Shown: positions 33,070 to 43,952, counted from the stretch's first letter. The stretch is 64,000 nt of DNA from Clostridia bacterium (GCA_026416815.1 JAOAEJ010000013.1:124001-188000), one strand, 5' to 3'. Notes: a model not told the origin generated them from the sequence alone. Made by a program: numbers and translations.

Positions 33070-36000
33070 GTGGACTTTATAGGTAAAGTTATTGCAAACA
33101 AATATAAGGTGATTCAAAAAATAGCTGAAGGCGGTATGAGTACTGTTTGGCTGGCAGAATCTATTGATAATAGGGATAAGTATGCAATAAAGGTGCTAAA
33201 GAAAGATGTAACCTCCTCAAGAGTAGAAGATATAATCAGGTTTAGAAATGAAGCAAATACAGTAGCTAAACTGAAAATTCCCAATACTGCAAGAACATAT
33301 GAAATAGGTGAGGTAGAAAACGAGAATTATATTGTCATGGAATATATTGAAGGGAATAGCCTTCACCACATACTAAAAAGTGGTAATAAGTATAGCATTG
33401 AAGAAACTGTAAATATAATATTAAAATTAGCTGATATTTTAATACATATACATGATGTAAATATTATACACAGAGATATAAAGCCGGATAATATAATTAT
33501 TACTCAAGGTGATAAACAGGTTAAGTTAATAGATTTTGGTTTGGCGCAGGTTAGAGAATTTAACAAGAAAGATGAAAAAGAAATTATTGGTACTTTGTAT
33601 TATATGGCACCGGAACAGAGTGGGGCAATAAATAAAAGTGTAGATGAAAGAAGTGACCTATATTCTTTAGGAATAATATTCTATCAGTTGTTGGTAGGGA
33701 GACTTCCGTTTTATAGTGACAATATAAGTTCAGTAGTATATCAGCATGCAACAAAAGTACCGGAAAAGCTTATAAAAATTAATCCTCAAATACCTCAAAT
33801 ACTAGAGCAGATTGTATTAAAACTTTTGGAGAAGGAGCCTGAAAAAAGATATCAAAGTGCAGAAGGCCTTACCGCAGATCTAATAAAATATAGTGAAGGA
33901 CTGCGAGACTTTCCCCTGGGCTCCAATGACAAAATAATAAGATTAAGCTATAGAACAAGCCTTATAGGTAGAGAACAAGAACTAAAGGAATTAAAGGATT
34001 TATTTAATTCTGCATTACAAATGAGGGGAAGCGTTTGCTTTGTAGGTGGTGAAGCAGGCAAAGGAAAAACCAGACTTGTAAATGAGTTGCGAAGCTATGT
34101 ATGTGAGAAGGAAGCCGTATTTATTGACGGAAAATGCTTTTCAGGCGATAGCAAAGTACCTTATAGTCCTTTTAAAGATGCATTGAATAAATATATTAAG
34201 AATTTTTCAAAGTATGATGATAATAAAAAAGAAGAAATAAGGTCAATTGTAAAGGAAAGTATAGGCGAACTTGGGGGAGAGGTGCTTAAGTTAAACCCAT
34301 TGGCAGAAGAGATACTTGGTAAATGTCCTGCATTAGTAAAGCTTGATCCTGTTAATGAAAATAAAAGGTTTCAATTAGTAATCAGCAGTTTCTTTTGTGC
34401 ATTGGCAGAAGCTGAAAAAGGTCTGGTAATAATGCTGGATGACTTACAGTGGGTGGATAACGGTACAATGGAACTCCTTGGTCAGATAATAAATGATATA
34501 AGTAAGTGTCATCTATTCATAGTGGGAACTTATAGAGACAATGAAGTTGAGAATAATCATAAATTAAGACAATTTATATATGAAAGTATAGAGAAAAAAT
34601 ATCCTATCAAAGAAATTCAACTTAAGTTTTTTGACTCGGATAAAATGTGTAAGTTTGTATCTACACTATTGTATGACAGTGAGGAAAACACAAAGGAAGT
34701 TTCTGAATTTATCTTGTCAAAAAGTAAGGGGAATCCCTTGTTTGCTATTGAAATTTTAAAGCAGCTTGTTAATGAGAAAGTTCTGATAAGGAAAGATAAT
34801 AGGTGGATACTTGATAGGGAAAAGCTTCAAAAAGTTGAGATATCGCCTAATATAGTGGACACACTAATAAAAAAAATAAAATTACTAAACGAAAAAGAGA
34901 TATTGGTAATGTCTCATGCCGCAGTAATAGGCAAAAAGTTTTATAACAGCTTTTTATATGAACTGATGGGTTTTGACAAGGAGACAGCTATTAGAATTAT
35001 AGATAAGTGTATAGAAATGCAGTTCATAGAAGAAGATACACTGGAAAAAGGTAAAATTCTTTTTGTTCATGACAGGATAAAGGAAGCTTTCTATAAAAAT
35101 ATGGGTGAAGAAAAAAGAATAGAGCTTCATCATAAAATAGCAAAAATTTTAGAAGAGCTTAATAAAGAAAGCATAGACAGTATTATTTTTGAGTTGGTCC
35201 ATCATTATATTGAATCAAAGGATTGCCAGAAAATATTGGAATATGCATATCCTGCAGGTATTAAAGCAAGGGAGAACTATGCCCATGAAGAAGCTGTAAG
35301 ATACTTTCTCATGGTTATTAAAATACTTGAAGAACAGGGGCAGGGGAAAACTGGCAGATGGATAGATTGCTTAGAGGCTTTAGGAGAAGTATATTTAAAC
35401 ATAGGAAAATATGAGGATGCTATTACAACGTTTAAATCAGTAATACCTTTCGTTATAGACTCATACAGAAAATCATATATATTCAGGCAAATTAGTGATT
35501 GCTATTACAGAAAAAGTGAATGGTCTAGTTGTGAGCTTTATGCCAGAAAAGGACTTGAGCTTTTAGGTGAGAAGCTACCGGCTACAAAACTGGGAAATGT
35601 TTTAAGCATAATGAAAGAGCTATCATATTTAATGGTAAGAAGAAGTTTGCCAGGTTTATTTTCTACGAGGAAAGTAAAGGAGTCACAGGAGGAAAAGATT
35701 GATTCAGTTATTCGGTTTTATAGGATATTGGCCAATGCATATGTTCTTTCAAACTTATTTAAAGCTGTTTTATTAATTATAAGAGGTATAAATCTTTGTC
35801 AGGATAACATAAGGAAATCCAGGGGGGCCCTTATTACTATTGAAACAGGGCTGGCGCTTTTAGCAGGGTCAGTACCTTGGTTTAAATTTGCTTTCAAATC
35901 AGGGGAAAAGGCAGTGGGAATGAGTGACGAGACAAATACTGTGTTAGAAGGTGCAAAAGCTATCCAAACTTTGGGTTATTGTTATGGATGGTCCTGCCAG

Positions 36001-37899
36001 AACGAAAAGGCCATAAATGCTTTTGTTAAGAGTAGTAGAATTTTTAAAAGAGTTGGTGAATTCAAGGAATATCTTATGTCTCTCAATGGTATGCCGCATG
36101 CATATGAGGCACTTGGTGATTTTGAAAATATGAAACAGGCTATTGACCTATTATATGAAGGCGGAGTGAGAACTAAAGATATTTTTAGTATAAATGCTGC
36201 TACAGCATATTACGGCCAATATTACTATCAAGTCGGGGAATATGATAAGAGCGAATATTACAGCAGGAAAGCTCATCGGGAAGCTGAAGAGAATAATAAT
36301 GGATTTAGCTATTGTGGTGCTAAACTTCGTATTGCAAAAGTGCTTTTAGAACGTGGTGAGTTTAAAGAAGCTATAGCGCTTTATGAAGAAGCAAAGCTCC
36401 TTAATGAGAAAAACAGCTATCTAAGGCAATATATGATGTCAATATATTATGGACTTGTAGAGGGGCATATTGGGGAATACAAAAATGTTTCACATAAAAG
36501 TAGCAATACCGACAAAAAGAAGTACCTGAAGAAAATTGCAAAGATGTGTAAAATGGCTATAGCCAAGACTAAGGCATGGCCTATGCATCTTGGTGAGGCA
36601 CTTACAGTGACTGCACAATATTATGCTCTTAAGGGGAATAATATAAGAGCCGATGAGTTTTACTTAAAGGCCATAGACCATAACACAAAACACGATAAAA
36701 GGGTTGATATTGCTACTTGTCAATTTAAATATGGAATATTTCTTAAAGATATTGGAAGAACTCAGGATTCGAGAAGAAATATTGAAGATGCATACAGTAT
36801 GTTTAAGGAACTTGGGGCAAAAGGTTATGAAAAGAAGGCAGCAAAGCTACTGGGCATATTAGACGTTTCTGATTCCGGTAGAAGATTTTCAAATGACATG
36901 AGACGTGCCCAGATGATGTCATCGATGATAAACGTAGGCCAAAGTATCAGCTCTATCTTAGATCTTGATGTACTGCTTGAAAAGGTTATGTCATTGGCAA
37001 TGGAAGCAACCGGAGCACAAAATGGGTATCTGATTATAAAAGATGATAAAACCGGTGAGGCAAAGACTGTGGTAAAAAGTCATGCTGGTATGGCTAAAAA
37101 TGAGGCAATATCTGAAATTTCATCTAACATAGTTGATAAAGTGATTATGAGTGGGGAACCTATTATTACAGCAAATGCAATGGAGGATGAAAGGTTTAAG
37201 AATTTTCAAAGTGTAGTATATAGCGAGCTTAAGTCTATCCTATGTATTCCTATTAAATATAATAACAAGATAATAGGTGCTTGCTATTTGGACAACCATT
37301 TAACAACAGCTGTTTTTATAGAAGAGGACATGGATGTCCTGAATATTATAATGTCCCAGGCAGCAATTTCAATTGAGAATGCAAAACTATATAAGATGGC
37401 TATAACTGATGGACTTACCGACCTCATAACACAAAAGCATTTTAAGTATTTACTGGATAAGCAGGCTGATAAGAAGGAAAATAAGTTTTCATTAATTATG
37501 TTTGATATTGACCATTTTAAGAAAATTAATGATACTTACGGGCATCAAGCCGGCGACGCTGTACTTTCAAATATTGCAAGTATAACAAAATCAAACTTTA
37601 GGCCATCGGATGTTGTAGCAAGATACGGGGGCGAGGAATTTGCCGTAATCCTTCCGGAAACCACTATGGTTGAGGCATTAGAATTGGCTGAAAACTTGAG
37701 AAAATCCATTGAAGAAGCATGCATGAATTATAATAACCAAATACTTAAAGTTACGATTAGTATAGGTGTTTCAGTATTCCCAGCTGATGCCAATGACAGT
37801 GAAAGCATGATAAAATGTGCTGATACCGCTTTATACCAGTCAAAGAGAGATGGGAGAAACAGAGTCACGGTATACAATGATACACTTAGTCTTGTTTGA
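33070..37899 (+). CDS. Giant signalling protein 1: Ser/Thr kinase - AAA ATPase - TPR - GAF - GGDEF, 1609 aa
   Basis: Combines a eukaryotic-like protein kinase with a diguanylate cyclase. Start is GTG 33070, with AGGTGG 5 nt upstream. This makes the N-terminus V-D-F-I-G-K line up with M-N-L-I-G-K of the two paralogs; GTG 33061 is less likely. Kinase (about 9-270): Lys41 in AIK, H134-R-D-I-K-P-D-N and D155-F-G. ATPase (about 298-560): Walker A GGEAGKGKTR near 326 and Walker B LVIMLDDLQWVD. The helical middle (about 700-1260) looks like TPR repeats. GAF (about 1285-1430) is followed by GGDEF (about 1445-1605) with GGEEF at 1520-1524 and an RxxD inhibitory site (RPSD) five residues before it. The middle section is the likely sensor or scaffold. 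No membrane segment is seen, so it is cytoplasmic. The most diverged of the three paralogs and on the opposite strand. Confidence 0.93.
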   Translation: MDFIGKVIANKYKVIQKIAEGGMSTVWLAESIDNRDKYAIKVLKKDVTSSRVEDIIRFRNEANTVAKLKIPNTARTYEIGEVENENYIVMEYIEGNSLHHILKSGNKYSIEETVNIILKLADILIHIHDVNIIHRDIKPDNIIITQGDKQVKLIDFGLAQVREFNKKDEKEIIGTLYYMAPEQSGAINKSVDERSDLYSLGIIFYQLLVGRLPFYSDNISSVVYQHATKVPEKLIKINPQIPQILEQIVLKLLEKEPEKRYQSAEGLTADLIKYSEGLRDFPLGSNDKIIRLSYRTSLIGREQELKELKDLFNSALQMRGSVCFVGGEAGKGKTRLVNELRSYVCEKEAVFIDGKCFSGDSKVPYSPFKDALNKYIKNFSKYDDNKKEEIRSIVKESIGELGGEVLKLNPLAEEILGKCPALVKLDPVNENKRFQLVISSFFCALAEAEKGLVIMLDDLQWVDNGTMELLGQIINDISKCHLFIVGTYRDNEVENNHKLRQFIYESIEKKYPIKEIQLKFFDSDKMCKFVSTLLYDSEENTKEVSEFILSKSKGNPLFAIEILKQLVNEKVLIRKDNRWILDREKLQKVEISPNIVDTLIKKIKLLNEKEILVMSHAAVIGKKFYNSFLYELMGFDKETAIRIIDKCIEMQFIEEDTLEKGKILFVHDRIKEAFYKNMGEEKRIELHHKIAKILEELNKESIDSIIFELVHHYIESKDCQKILEYAYPAGIKARENYAHEEAVRYFLMVIKILEEQGQGKTGRWIDCLEALGEVYLNIGKYEDAITTFKSVIPFVIDSYRKSYIFRQISDCYYRKSEWSSCELYARKGLELLGEKLPATKLGNVLSIMKELSYLMVRRSLPGLFSTRKVKESQEEKIDSVIRFYRILANAYVLSNLFKAVLLIIRGINLCQDNIRKSRGALITIETGLALLAGSVPWFKFAFKSGEKAVGMSDETNTVLEGAKAIQTLGYCYGWSCQNEKAINAFVKSSRIFKRVGEFKEYLMSLNGMPHAYEALGDFENMKQAIDLLYEGGVRTKDIFSINAATAYYGQYYYQVGEYDKSEYYSRKAHREAEENNNGFSYCGAKLRIAKVLLERGEFKEAIALYEEAKLLNEKNSYLRQYMMSIYYGLVEGHIGEYKNVSHKSSNTDKKKYLKKIAKMCKMAIAKTKAWPMHLGEALTVTAQYYALKGNNIRADEFYLKAIDHNTKHDKRVDIATCQFKYGIFLKDIGRTQDSRRNIEDAYSMFKELGAKGYEKKAAKLLGILDVSDSGRRFSNDMRRAQMMSSMINVGQSISSILDLDVLLEKVMSLAMEATGAQNGYLIIKDDKTGEAKTVVKSHAGMAKNEAISEISSNIVDKVIMSGEPIITANAMEDERFKNFQSVVYSELKSILCIPIKYNNKIIGACYLDNHLTTAVFIEEDMDVLNIIMSQAAISIENAKLYKMAITDGLTDLITQKHFKYLLDKQADKKENKFSLIMFDIDHFKKINDTYGHQAGDAVLSNIASITKSNFRPSDVVARYGGEEFAVILPETTMVEALELAENLRKSIEEACMNYNNQILKVTISIGVSVFPADANDSESMIKCADTALYQSKRDGRNRVTVYNDTLSLV

Positions 37900-37934
37900 A
37901 ATATTATTAATACGGTAAAGAACATCTTTGATAA

Positions 37935-37963
37935 TAGGTTTTAATGGAGAAATGTGGTATAAT
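37935..37963 (+). promoter_or_regulatory. Extended -10 promoter for the downstream membrane protein
   Basis: TGGTATAAT with the hexamer at 37958-37963 and a weak -35 (TAGGTT, 37935-37940) at 17 bp spacing. Start of transcription would be about 27 nt before ATG 37997, leaving room only for the GAGGGTG binding site. Confidence 0.55.
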
Positions 37964-37996
37964 TTTACATATTCATGTAAGGAATGAGGGTGTATC

Positions 37997-38884
37997 ATGA
38001 GAAGAATGCAACATTTATTAATTCCTTTCTTTATAATAATGGTATTTGTTTTCAATCAAAATATTGTCCGGGCAGATACAGGACCTAAGCCGACTCTTGA
38101 TATTATTGTTGAAAATCTGAGTGACCACAATTACTATCTTGACCTTTTAGGGAAGAGTGGCGAATATGGATACTTTGAAGCAACAGATGGTAACAAGGAA
38201 TATGACAGTTTACATAACCAGCCAATTTACAAATATGATGTAGACGGTTGGAAAGCCATTAGTATGCGAACTTGGCTATTGAGCGGAAAACTTATAGGGG
38301 AAACCAGCGAAATAGATAAAAACGGAAAAGTGCTTTCCATGAAACATTCCTTCGGGTATGTGGGTGTGCCGAAGGTGTTTAAAATTATAATACAGAAATC
38401 GAATGGCACATTACAGGTTTCGGATATTATCACAAATAACAATTTCAATACTGTAGTGTATTATGACATGAAGCAAAATAAGGTTTTGCATGTGAGCGGC
38501 AATATCTTTCAGAAGGGTGTAGATTTCAATAGCAAGTTTTTTCAGGAATATCTTTTGAGAATAGTTATTACGCTGATAGTTGAAATGCTTATTGCTATTC
38601 CCTTCTTTTATAGAACTTTATGGAGATTCGCTATTATTGCTATAGTTAATTTTGCTACACAAACCCTTCTGACTATTGGGATGATTTTTGACTACTCAAT
38701 TCTACATACCATGCCCTTTAATACTGGATACTTTGTGGTTTTACTGATAGGGGAAATCCTTGTATTGCTTACGGAATATTTGCTTTACCTTAAATTTTTT
38801 GGAAAAGACTTAAAATGGAAAATTGCTGTATATACTGTCATTGCCAATTTGATTTCATGTATAACAGGTTTTTTGATTATATGA
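37997..38884 (+). CDS. Secreted-domain membrane protein of unknown function, 295 aa
   Basis: Start is ATG 37997 with GAGGGTG upstream. A signal peptide (about 1-26, ending V-R-A) is followed by an extracellular domain of about 155 residues rich in Tyr, Asn and Asp. Four membrane segments then follow (about 188-208, 212-232, 240-262, 270-294). The pattern resembles clostridial proteins of unknown function with an N-terminal beta-rich exported domain and a four-helix anchor. I do not recognise a named family. It lies between the first giant kinase gene (same strand, 97 bp upstream) and the convergent second one, so a role as cell-surface partner of that sensor is possible but unproven. Confidence 0.7.
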   Translation: MRRMQHLLIPFFIIMVFVFNQNIVRADTGPKPTLDIIVENLSDHNYYLDLLGKSGEYGYFEATDGNKEYDSLHNQPIYKYDVDGWKAISMRTWLLSGKLIGETSEIDKNGKVLSMKHSFGYVGVPKVFKIIIQKSNGTLQVSDIITNNNFNTVVYYDMKQNKVLHVSGNIFQKGVDFNSKFFQEYLLRIVITLIVEMLIAIPFFYRTLWRFAIIAIVNFATQTLLTIGMIFDYSILHTMPFNTGYFVVLLIGEILVLLTEYLLYLKFFGKDLKWKIAVYTVIANLISCITGFLII

Positions 38885-38994
38885 AAACTAATTCTACTAT
38901 TACACTTATTGTTTACATAAATAATTTTTCTATAGCCTCGATATTTTAGTAGGTGCGAGGGTTTAGCCCCCTGTCTGCACTTTATATTCTACTG
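38885..38994. other. Convergent gap with a weak hairpin
   Basis: Only a short GC-richer segment stands out (GCGAGGGTTTAGCCCC near 38956-38971). It could form a weak terminator stem for either gene, but there is no clean U-run. Confidence 0.3.
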
Positions 38995-41900
38995 CTACAA
39001 CTTTTCAAACACTGTAACCCTGTTTCTTCCGGCTTCCTTTGATTTATACAGTGCACTGTCCGCAGCATTTATTAAACCTGACTGACTGGAGGCATGATGG
39101 GGGAATGCAGCAATACCCAGGCTTATTGTAACCTTTAGCTGTATACCGCCATAGGTTAAATCCATACTTTCCACAGCCCGCCTTAACCTCTCAGCATAGG
39201 AGGCAGCAGCCTCGACATCCAGTTCCGGCAGTATAACGGCGAATTCCTCTCCGCCATACCGGGCGGTAATATCCATGTTTCTAAAATTCTCTTTGATGAT
39301 TTTAGATATATTCACCAAAACATGGTCTCCCGCCTGATGCCCATATGTATCATTAAACTTCTTAAAATGGTCAATGTCGAACATGATAAGAGAAAACACT
39401 CCGTTACACTTTTGCTGACTTTCAATTTCTTTATCTAATAAGGTTTTAAAATGCTTATGGGTTATCAGTTCCGTAAGTCCATCGGTTATAGCCATTCTAT
39501 ACAACTCTGCATTTTTTATAGATATAGCTGCCTGAGTTATAAAAACATTTAAAATGTCTACATCTTCCTTGGTAAATACAGCACTTGAAAGCTGGTTGGT
39601 GAGATAGCAGACCCCATTGATCTCATCATAATATTTTATAGGAATACACAACACCGACTTAGCAGCACTTGTAACTACGCTGTGGAAGGAGATATATTTT
39701 TCATCTTCCTTTGCATTTATAGTAAATACAGCTTCTCCAGTCTCCAGTACCTTATTGACTATATTTTCCGAAATATCTGTTGCTGCTTCCAAAGAGCCTT
39801 CATTTCTTTTGGAAACTACAGTCCTTATAACTCCTGTTTTTTTGTCTTTGAGAATGAGGTATCCATTTTGTGCCCCGGTTACCTCTATAGCAAGATCCAT
39901 TACTTTTTCCAAAAGTAAGTCAAGGTTTAGTATCGAGCTTATCTGCTGACTCATGGATATTATGGAAGACATCCTCTGCGAGTAGCGTATACCCTGAGAA
40001 AACCTCTCAATAGAGTCGGAAGATTGTTGGACATCGATACCAAGTTGTGCCTCACATCTTTTTATATATAGTTCCGATTTAATCTCTTTAAATAAATTAT
40101 AGGCACACTCAATAGTTTTCCTTTCTTCATCGGCTCTGCCGGTATTTCTTAAAAATACACCATATTCAAAATACCCTAGTGCAAGCTGATAACTTCCCTT
40201 ATACTTTTTATAGTGCTCTATAGACTGCAAGAACAGCTTTTCAGCTTTTTTATTTTCTTTTATCAGAGCATGATATTTTGCATTTACCCTTAATGCATGT
40301 CCCAAAAAAGTTACCCACTTAGCTGTTTTCCTAAGCGACAGCCTGCAAGTTTTCTTTATCTCCCTAAGTAAGCCGCTTCTTTCTTTTTCAGAAGATATAC
40401 TCTGCAATTTACTCATGTAGGCTTCTGCAAGAACAGCGTAGAGACTAGATGTATACATCGGCAAAAGATTGTTTGATTCACTCACTTTTTTTGCATGTTC
40501 GGTATAATAAATTGCTTTTTTTACATCACCTTTTTCAAGGTATATCCTCCCTAATAAAACACTTAAAAGAAAGTCAGACAGTTGTTCTTTTTCATATGCA
40601 ATCCTATAACATTCAAGTGCATGCTTTTCAGCCTCATCAATATTGCCCCGCTCTAAATGGTACCATGCTTTTATTGAGTACGTCATGCACTGAGGAAATT
40701 CGTCTTTAGTCCTGCTTGAATATTCAGCTAATTGCTCAATGTGGGGTTCAGAATCATTATATTCGCCTGCATAAAGAAATATAGAAGTATAGGCAACCAA
40801 GCTGGCAATTAATTCTTTATAATCTCCCATCTTTTTAAATATATCAATGCTTTTTAATACAGAGTTCTTACCTTTCTCATATTCACCCGTCCACTGGAAT
40901 ATATAAGCATATGCCTGGTGTATATGAGCAAGGCTGTGCTCACAACCAAGTTCTTCAGCTATCTCTAATCCTTTTTCGAGATATTTAATGCCTGAATCAT
41001 ATAGGGTAGCTGAGGCCAGTGTCATACCCATGCCTCTTAGGACATTTACCAATTTATCTGACTTTCCTATTGCGGATTCACAAGTATTGAGGGCTTTTAT
41101 TGTAACATATATAAAACTTAGCAAATCAGAAAGTAATAATGTCCAGAAAATATTGTCAAAGGATGACAATTTGTAGATGGTGTCCCTCCTGTTATCTTGA
41201 TGTTTTTTCTCACTATAAGCTGTTACTGGAAAATACTTGCGCAGTCCCAGAACTATCAATTCCTTTATTATCCCTGCTATTACAGCAGGCTTTTTGACCG
41301 GGAGTTTTTCACCTACTAATAAAAGTCCTTGCCTACAGTGTTCTATTGACTTTTTATAATCAGCGCTTCTTAAATAGAACTGGCTTAGCTGCAGATAGAT
41401 TTCAGCTTTTTTAAAAGTATCTTTAACTATAGGTAGAAGCTTTTCAAATAATGCTAGTGCTTCAACACGCTTTCCTATAAACAAATATAGTTCCCCTGCA
41501 CTTTTAAGATTGTCTATCCATCTATCGGAGTTTTTCTCACCTTTTTCCTCCAAATAGTCTGCTCCCAATAGGAAATATCTGATTGCTACTTCATTTGCAT
41601 AGCTGTCCTTTGCTTTAACTGCTGCCGGACATACATATTCCAGTGCTTTATCTATATATCCGCTCTCTACATAGTGCTCTGCCAATTCAAATACTATTTT
41701 GTCCAAATCATCACAGTATCGGTTTTCTAACATCCTTGCTATCTTGAGGTGCAATTCTCGAAGTTTTTCTCCACCTATGCTCTTATAGAAGGCTTCTCTT
41801 ATTCTATCATGAACAAATATTATTTTCCCCTTCTCAGCGCTATCCTGCTCTAAGAGTTGTACTCCTATTGCCCTGTCAAGAGCAGCCACAACTTCTTCTT

Positions 41901-43812
41901 CGCTCAACTCAACAAGATCAAAGAGGAGTTCAATATCAAATTTCTTTCCGAATACCGCAGCGTGTGTCAATACATCTTTTTCATCATTTCCAAGCTCCGA
42001 AATTCTCTTAATAAGAATATCTATTATATTTGACGGGACTTCGGTTTTACCGAAAACCTCTTTGTTTATTTGCCAAACTCCTTCTTGATGTAGTATTGCA
42101 TTTTCATTGACAAGCTGTTTTAGTATTTCTATAGAAAAAAACGGATTACCCTTACTCTTTTTCAGTATGAATTCGGATATCTCCTTTATGTTTTCTCCAT
42201 TGTCATATAGCAGGTTTGATATAAAATCTCTCATTCTTTCTTCGTCAAAGGATTTAAGGATTATTTGATGTAAAGGTTTGCTGCTATCTTTTTCAGCCTT
42301 TATAAACTGTTGTAATATATGCTCATCAGTAACTTCATCATCTCTATAGGTTCCTATAATAAGTACAGGATATTTTTGTATTTGGTATAATATTTCCTTG
42401 AGGATACTGATACTTCCTTCGTCAACCCAGTGCAAGTCGTCCAGCATGATGACAAGAGCTCCGTTGGCAGCTCCCAAGCCGCAGAAAAAACCACTTACAA
42501 CTTTCAGAAACCTATCATTTTCACTATTAGGCTGAAGCTCAACCAGTTCGGTACATTCACCTAAAATAACATCTGCCATAGGGTTTAGTTTTAATACAAC
42601 CCTCCCAAGCTCTCCTACACATTCTCTCATCTTTTCACTGATTTCACTTTTTTTCTTATTATCATACTTATCATAAGCTTTTAGATACGTAGTTATTGCT
42701 TCCTTGAAAACATTATAGGGTATTTTGTTTTCTCCTGAAAAACACTTTCCATCTATAAATGTTCCGCTTTTTTCATAAACATAACTTCTTAGCTCTTCTA
42801 CCAACCTTGTCTTTCCTTTACCGGCTTCGCCGCCAATAAGGCATATACTTCCACGGTTATTTGAAGCATTATCAAACAATTTTTTTAGTCTGCTCAATTC
42901 TTCATCTCTATCTATAAGGTTAGTCCTGTAATTGAGATTAACTATTTTATCATAATACCCAGGTGTAAAGTCTTGCTGTCCGTTTTTATATTTCTCTATG
43001 TCTTTTAATAATCCATCGGCACTCTGATATCTTTTTTCAGGTTCCTTTTCCAAAAGCTTTAATACTATATCTTCTAATATACTGGGGATTTCTTTGTTTA
43101 ACCTGGTTGGCCTATCGGGGATTTTTGCTGCATGCTGATATATTATAGTGTTGATATTGTCCCCTTTAAATGGCAGCTCCCGGGTTAGCAGCTGATAAAA
43201 TATTACACCTAGTGAATATATATCCGACCTCTCATCTACTATTCTTTTTATTACGCCGCTCTGTTCGGGGGGCATATAGTACAGTGTTCCAACAAGCTCT
43301 TTTGCAGCGTTTGTATTAAACTCCCTAATCTGTGCCAGACCGAAATCAATCAGCTTTATATCTAAATTGTCATTATGGTTTATAATTATATTCCCGGGTT
43401 TTAAATCCCTGTGCAATATACCCGCATTATGAATACACTTTAAAGCTTCACATAATCTGTATATAATCTCAATGGTTTCATCAATAGTAAAGCGCTTATC
43501 GCTATTTAGGATATTCTCCAGAGTATCGCCCTTAAGGTACTCCATAGCCATATAGTGGAGACCTTCTGTTTCTCCAGTTTCAAAAACTTTAGCTATATAG
43601 GGGGAACTGAGCTTGGCTACGGTAGTAGCTTCGTTTCTAAACCTTATTATATCTTCTATCCTGTTTGAGGTAACATCTTTGTTTAGTACTTTAACGGCTA
43701 TGTGACGGTTTTCTAAACGGTCTTGGGCAAGCCATACCCTACTCATACCGCCTTCGCCTATTTTTTCGATAATATTGTATTTGCCACGGATTGTTTTGCC
43801 GATTAGATTCAT
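38995..43812 (-). CDS. Giant signalling protein 2: Ser/Thr kinase - AAA ATPase - TPR - GAF - GGDEF, 1605 aa
   Basis: Same architecture as the 33070 protein. Start is ATG 43812 with GAGGTGA 6-7 nt upstream. Kinase: GEGGMSRVW, Lys41 in AVK, HRDLKPGN, DFG, then GTLYYMPPEQSG in the activation loop. ATPase: Walker A GGEAGKGKTR, Walker B LVIMLDDLHWVD. The middle section has TPR-type A/G/Y/A patterns. GAF: GAQNGYLILKDKKTG. GGDEF: GGEEF preceded by RNMD in the inhibitory-site position, so c-di-GMP synthesis with product feedback is expected. A palindromic element lies in its leader. Its closest relative is the adjacent 44443-49269 gene, nearly identical in the kinase and GAF-GGDEF ends but clearly diverged in the middle. 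Confidence 0.93.
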   Translation of the reverse strand: MNLIGKTIRGKYNIIEKIGEGGMSRVWLAQDRLENRHIAVKVLNKDVTSNRIEDIIRFRNEATTVAKLSSPYIAKVFETGETEGLHYMAMEYLKGDTLENILNSDKRFTIDETIEIIYRLCEALKCIHNAGILHRDLKPGNIIINHNDNLDIKLIDFGLAQIREFNTNAAKELVGTLYYMPPEQSGVIKRIVDERSDIYSLGVIFYQLLTRELPFKGDNINTIIYQHAAKIPDRPTRLNKEIPSILEDIVLKLLEKEPEKRYQSADGLLKDIEKYKNGQQDFTPGYYDKIVNLNYRTNLIDRDEELSRLKKLFDNASNNRGSICLIGGEAGKGKTRLVEELRSYVYEKSGTFIDGKCFSGENKIPYNVFKEAITTYLKAYDKYDNKKKSEISEKMRECVGELGRVVLKLNPMADVILGECTELVELQPNSENDRFLKVVSGFFCGLGAANGALVIMLDDLHWVDEGSISILKEILYQIQKYPVLIIGTYRDDEVTDEHILQQFIKAEKDSSKPLHQIILKSFDEERMRDFISNLLYDNGENIKEISEFILKKSKGNPFFSIEILKQLVNENAILHQEGVWQINKEVFGKTEVPSNIIDILIKRISELGNDEKDVLTHAAVFGKKFDIELLFDLVELSEEEVVAALDRAIGVQLLEQDSAEKGKIIFVHDRIREAFYKSIGGEKLRELHLKIARMLENRYCDDLDKIVFELAEHYVESGYIDKALEYVCPAAVKAKDSYANEVAIRYFLLGADYLEEKGEKNSDRWIDNLKSAGELYLFIGKRVEALALFEKLLPIVKDTFKKAEIYLQLSQFYLRSADYKKSIEHCRQGLLLVGEKLPVKKPAVIAGIIKELIVLGLRKYFPVTAYSEKKHQDNRRDTIYKLSSFDNIFWTLLLSDLLSFIYVTIKALNTCESAIGKSDKLVNVLRGMGMTLASATLYDSGIKYLEKGLEIAEELGCEHSLAHIHQAYAYIFQWTGEYEKGKNSVLKSIDIFKKMGDYKELIASLVAYTSIFLYAGEYNDSEPHIEQLAEYSSRTKDEFPQCMTYSIKAWYHLERGNIDEAEKHALECYRIAYEKEQLSDFLLSVLLGRIYLEKGDVKKAIYYTEHAKKVSESNNLLPMYTSSLYAVLAEAYMSKLQSISSEKERSGLLREIKKTCRLSLRKTAKWVTFLGHALRVNAKYHALIKENKKAEKLFLQSIEHYKKYKGSYQLALGYFEYGVFLRNTGRADEERKTIECAYNLFKEIKSELYIKRCEAQLGIDVQQSSDSIERFSQGIRYSQRMSSIISMSQQISSILNLDLLLEKVMDLAIEVTGAQNGYLILKDKKTGVIRTVVSKRNEGSLEAATDISENIVNKVLETGEAVFTINAKEDEKYISFHSVVTSAAKSVLCIPIKYYDEINGVCYLTNQLSSAVFTKEDVDILNVFITQAAISIKNAELYRMAITDGLTELITHKHFKTLLDKEIESQQKCNGVFSLIMFDIDHFKKFNDTYGHQAGDHVLVNISKIIKENFRNMDITARYGGEEFAVILPELDVEAAASYAERLRRAVESMDLTYGGIQLKVTISLGIAAFPHHASSQSGLINAADSALYKSKEAGRNRVTVFEKL

Positions 43813-43863
43813 GTGACGTCACCTCATCCTATTGCTTTTTAACATTACAAATTTCTATAGATA

Positions 43864-43952
43864 GTTTAGGTTGAAAGTGATTTTATCCAGTCAGGAAAAT
43901 CGCACTTCCACAGCTCATTGCCTGACTGGAAATCACTAAGTTCAACCTAAAC
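43864..43952 (-). repeat. Interspersed palindromic element, copy C
   Basis: Perfect 12-bp terminal inverted repeat (GTTTAGGTTGAA at 43864-43875, complement at 43941-43952). The centre reads GAGCTGTGGAAGTGCGAT on the minus strand, matching copies B and F. It sits about 50 nt upstream of the 43812 start codon, so it would be in that gene's mRNA leader or promoter region. Confidence 0.88.

Noticed and set aside
32849..33082. 77-codon plus-strand open frame before signalling gene 1
   Set aside because: No binding site, low-complexity AT-rich composition, and overlap with the kinase start in another frame.
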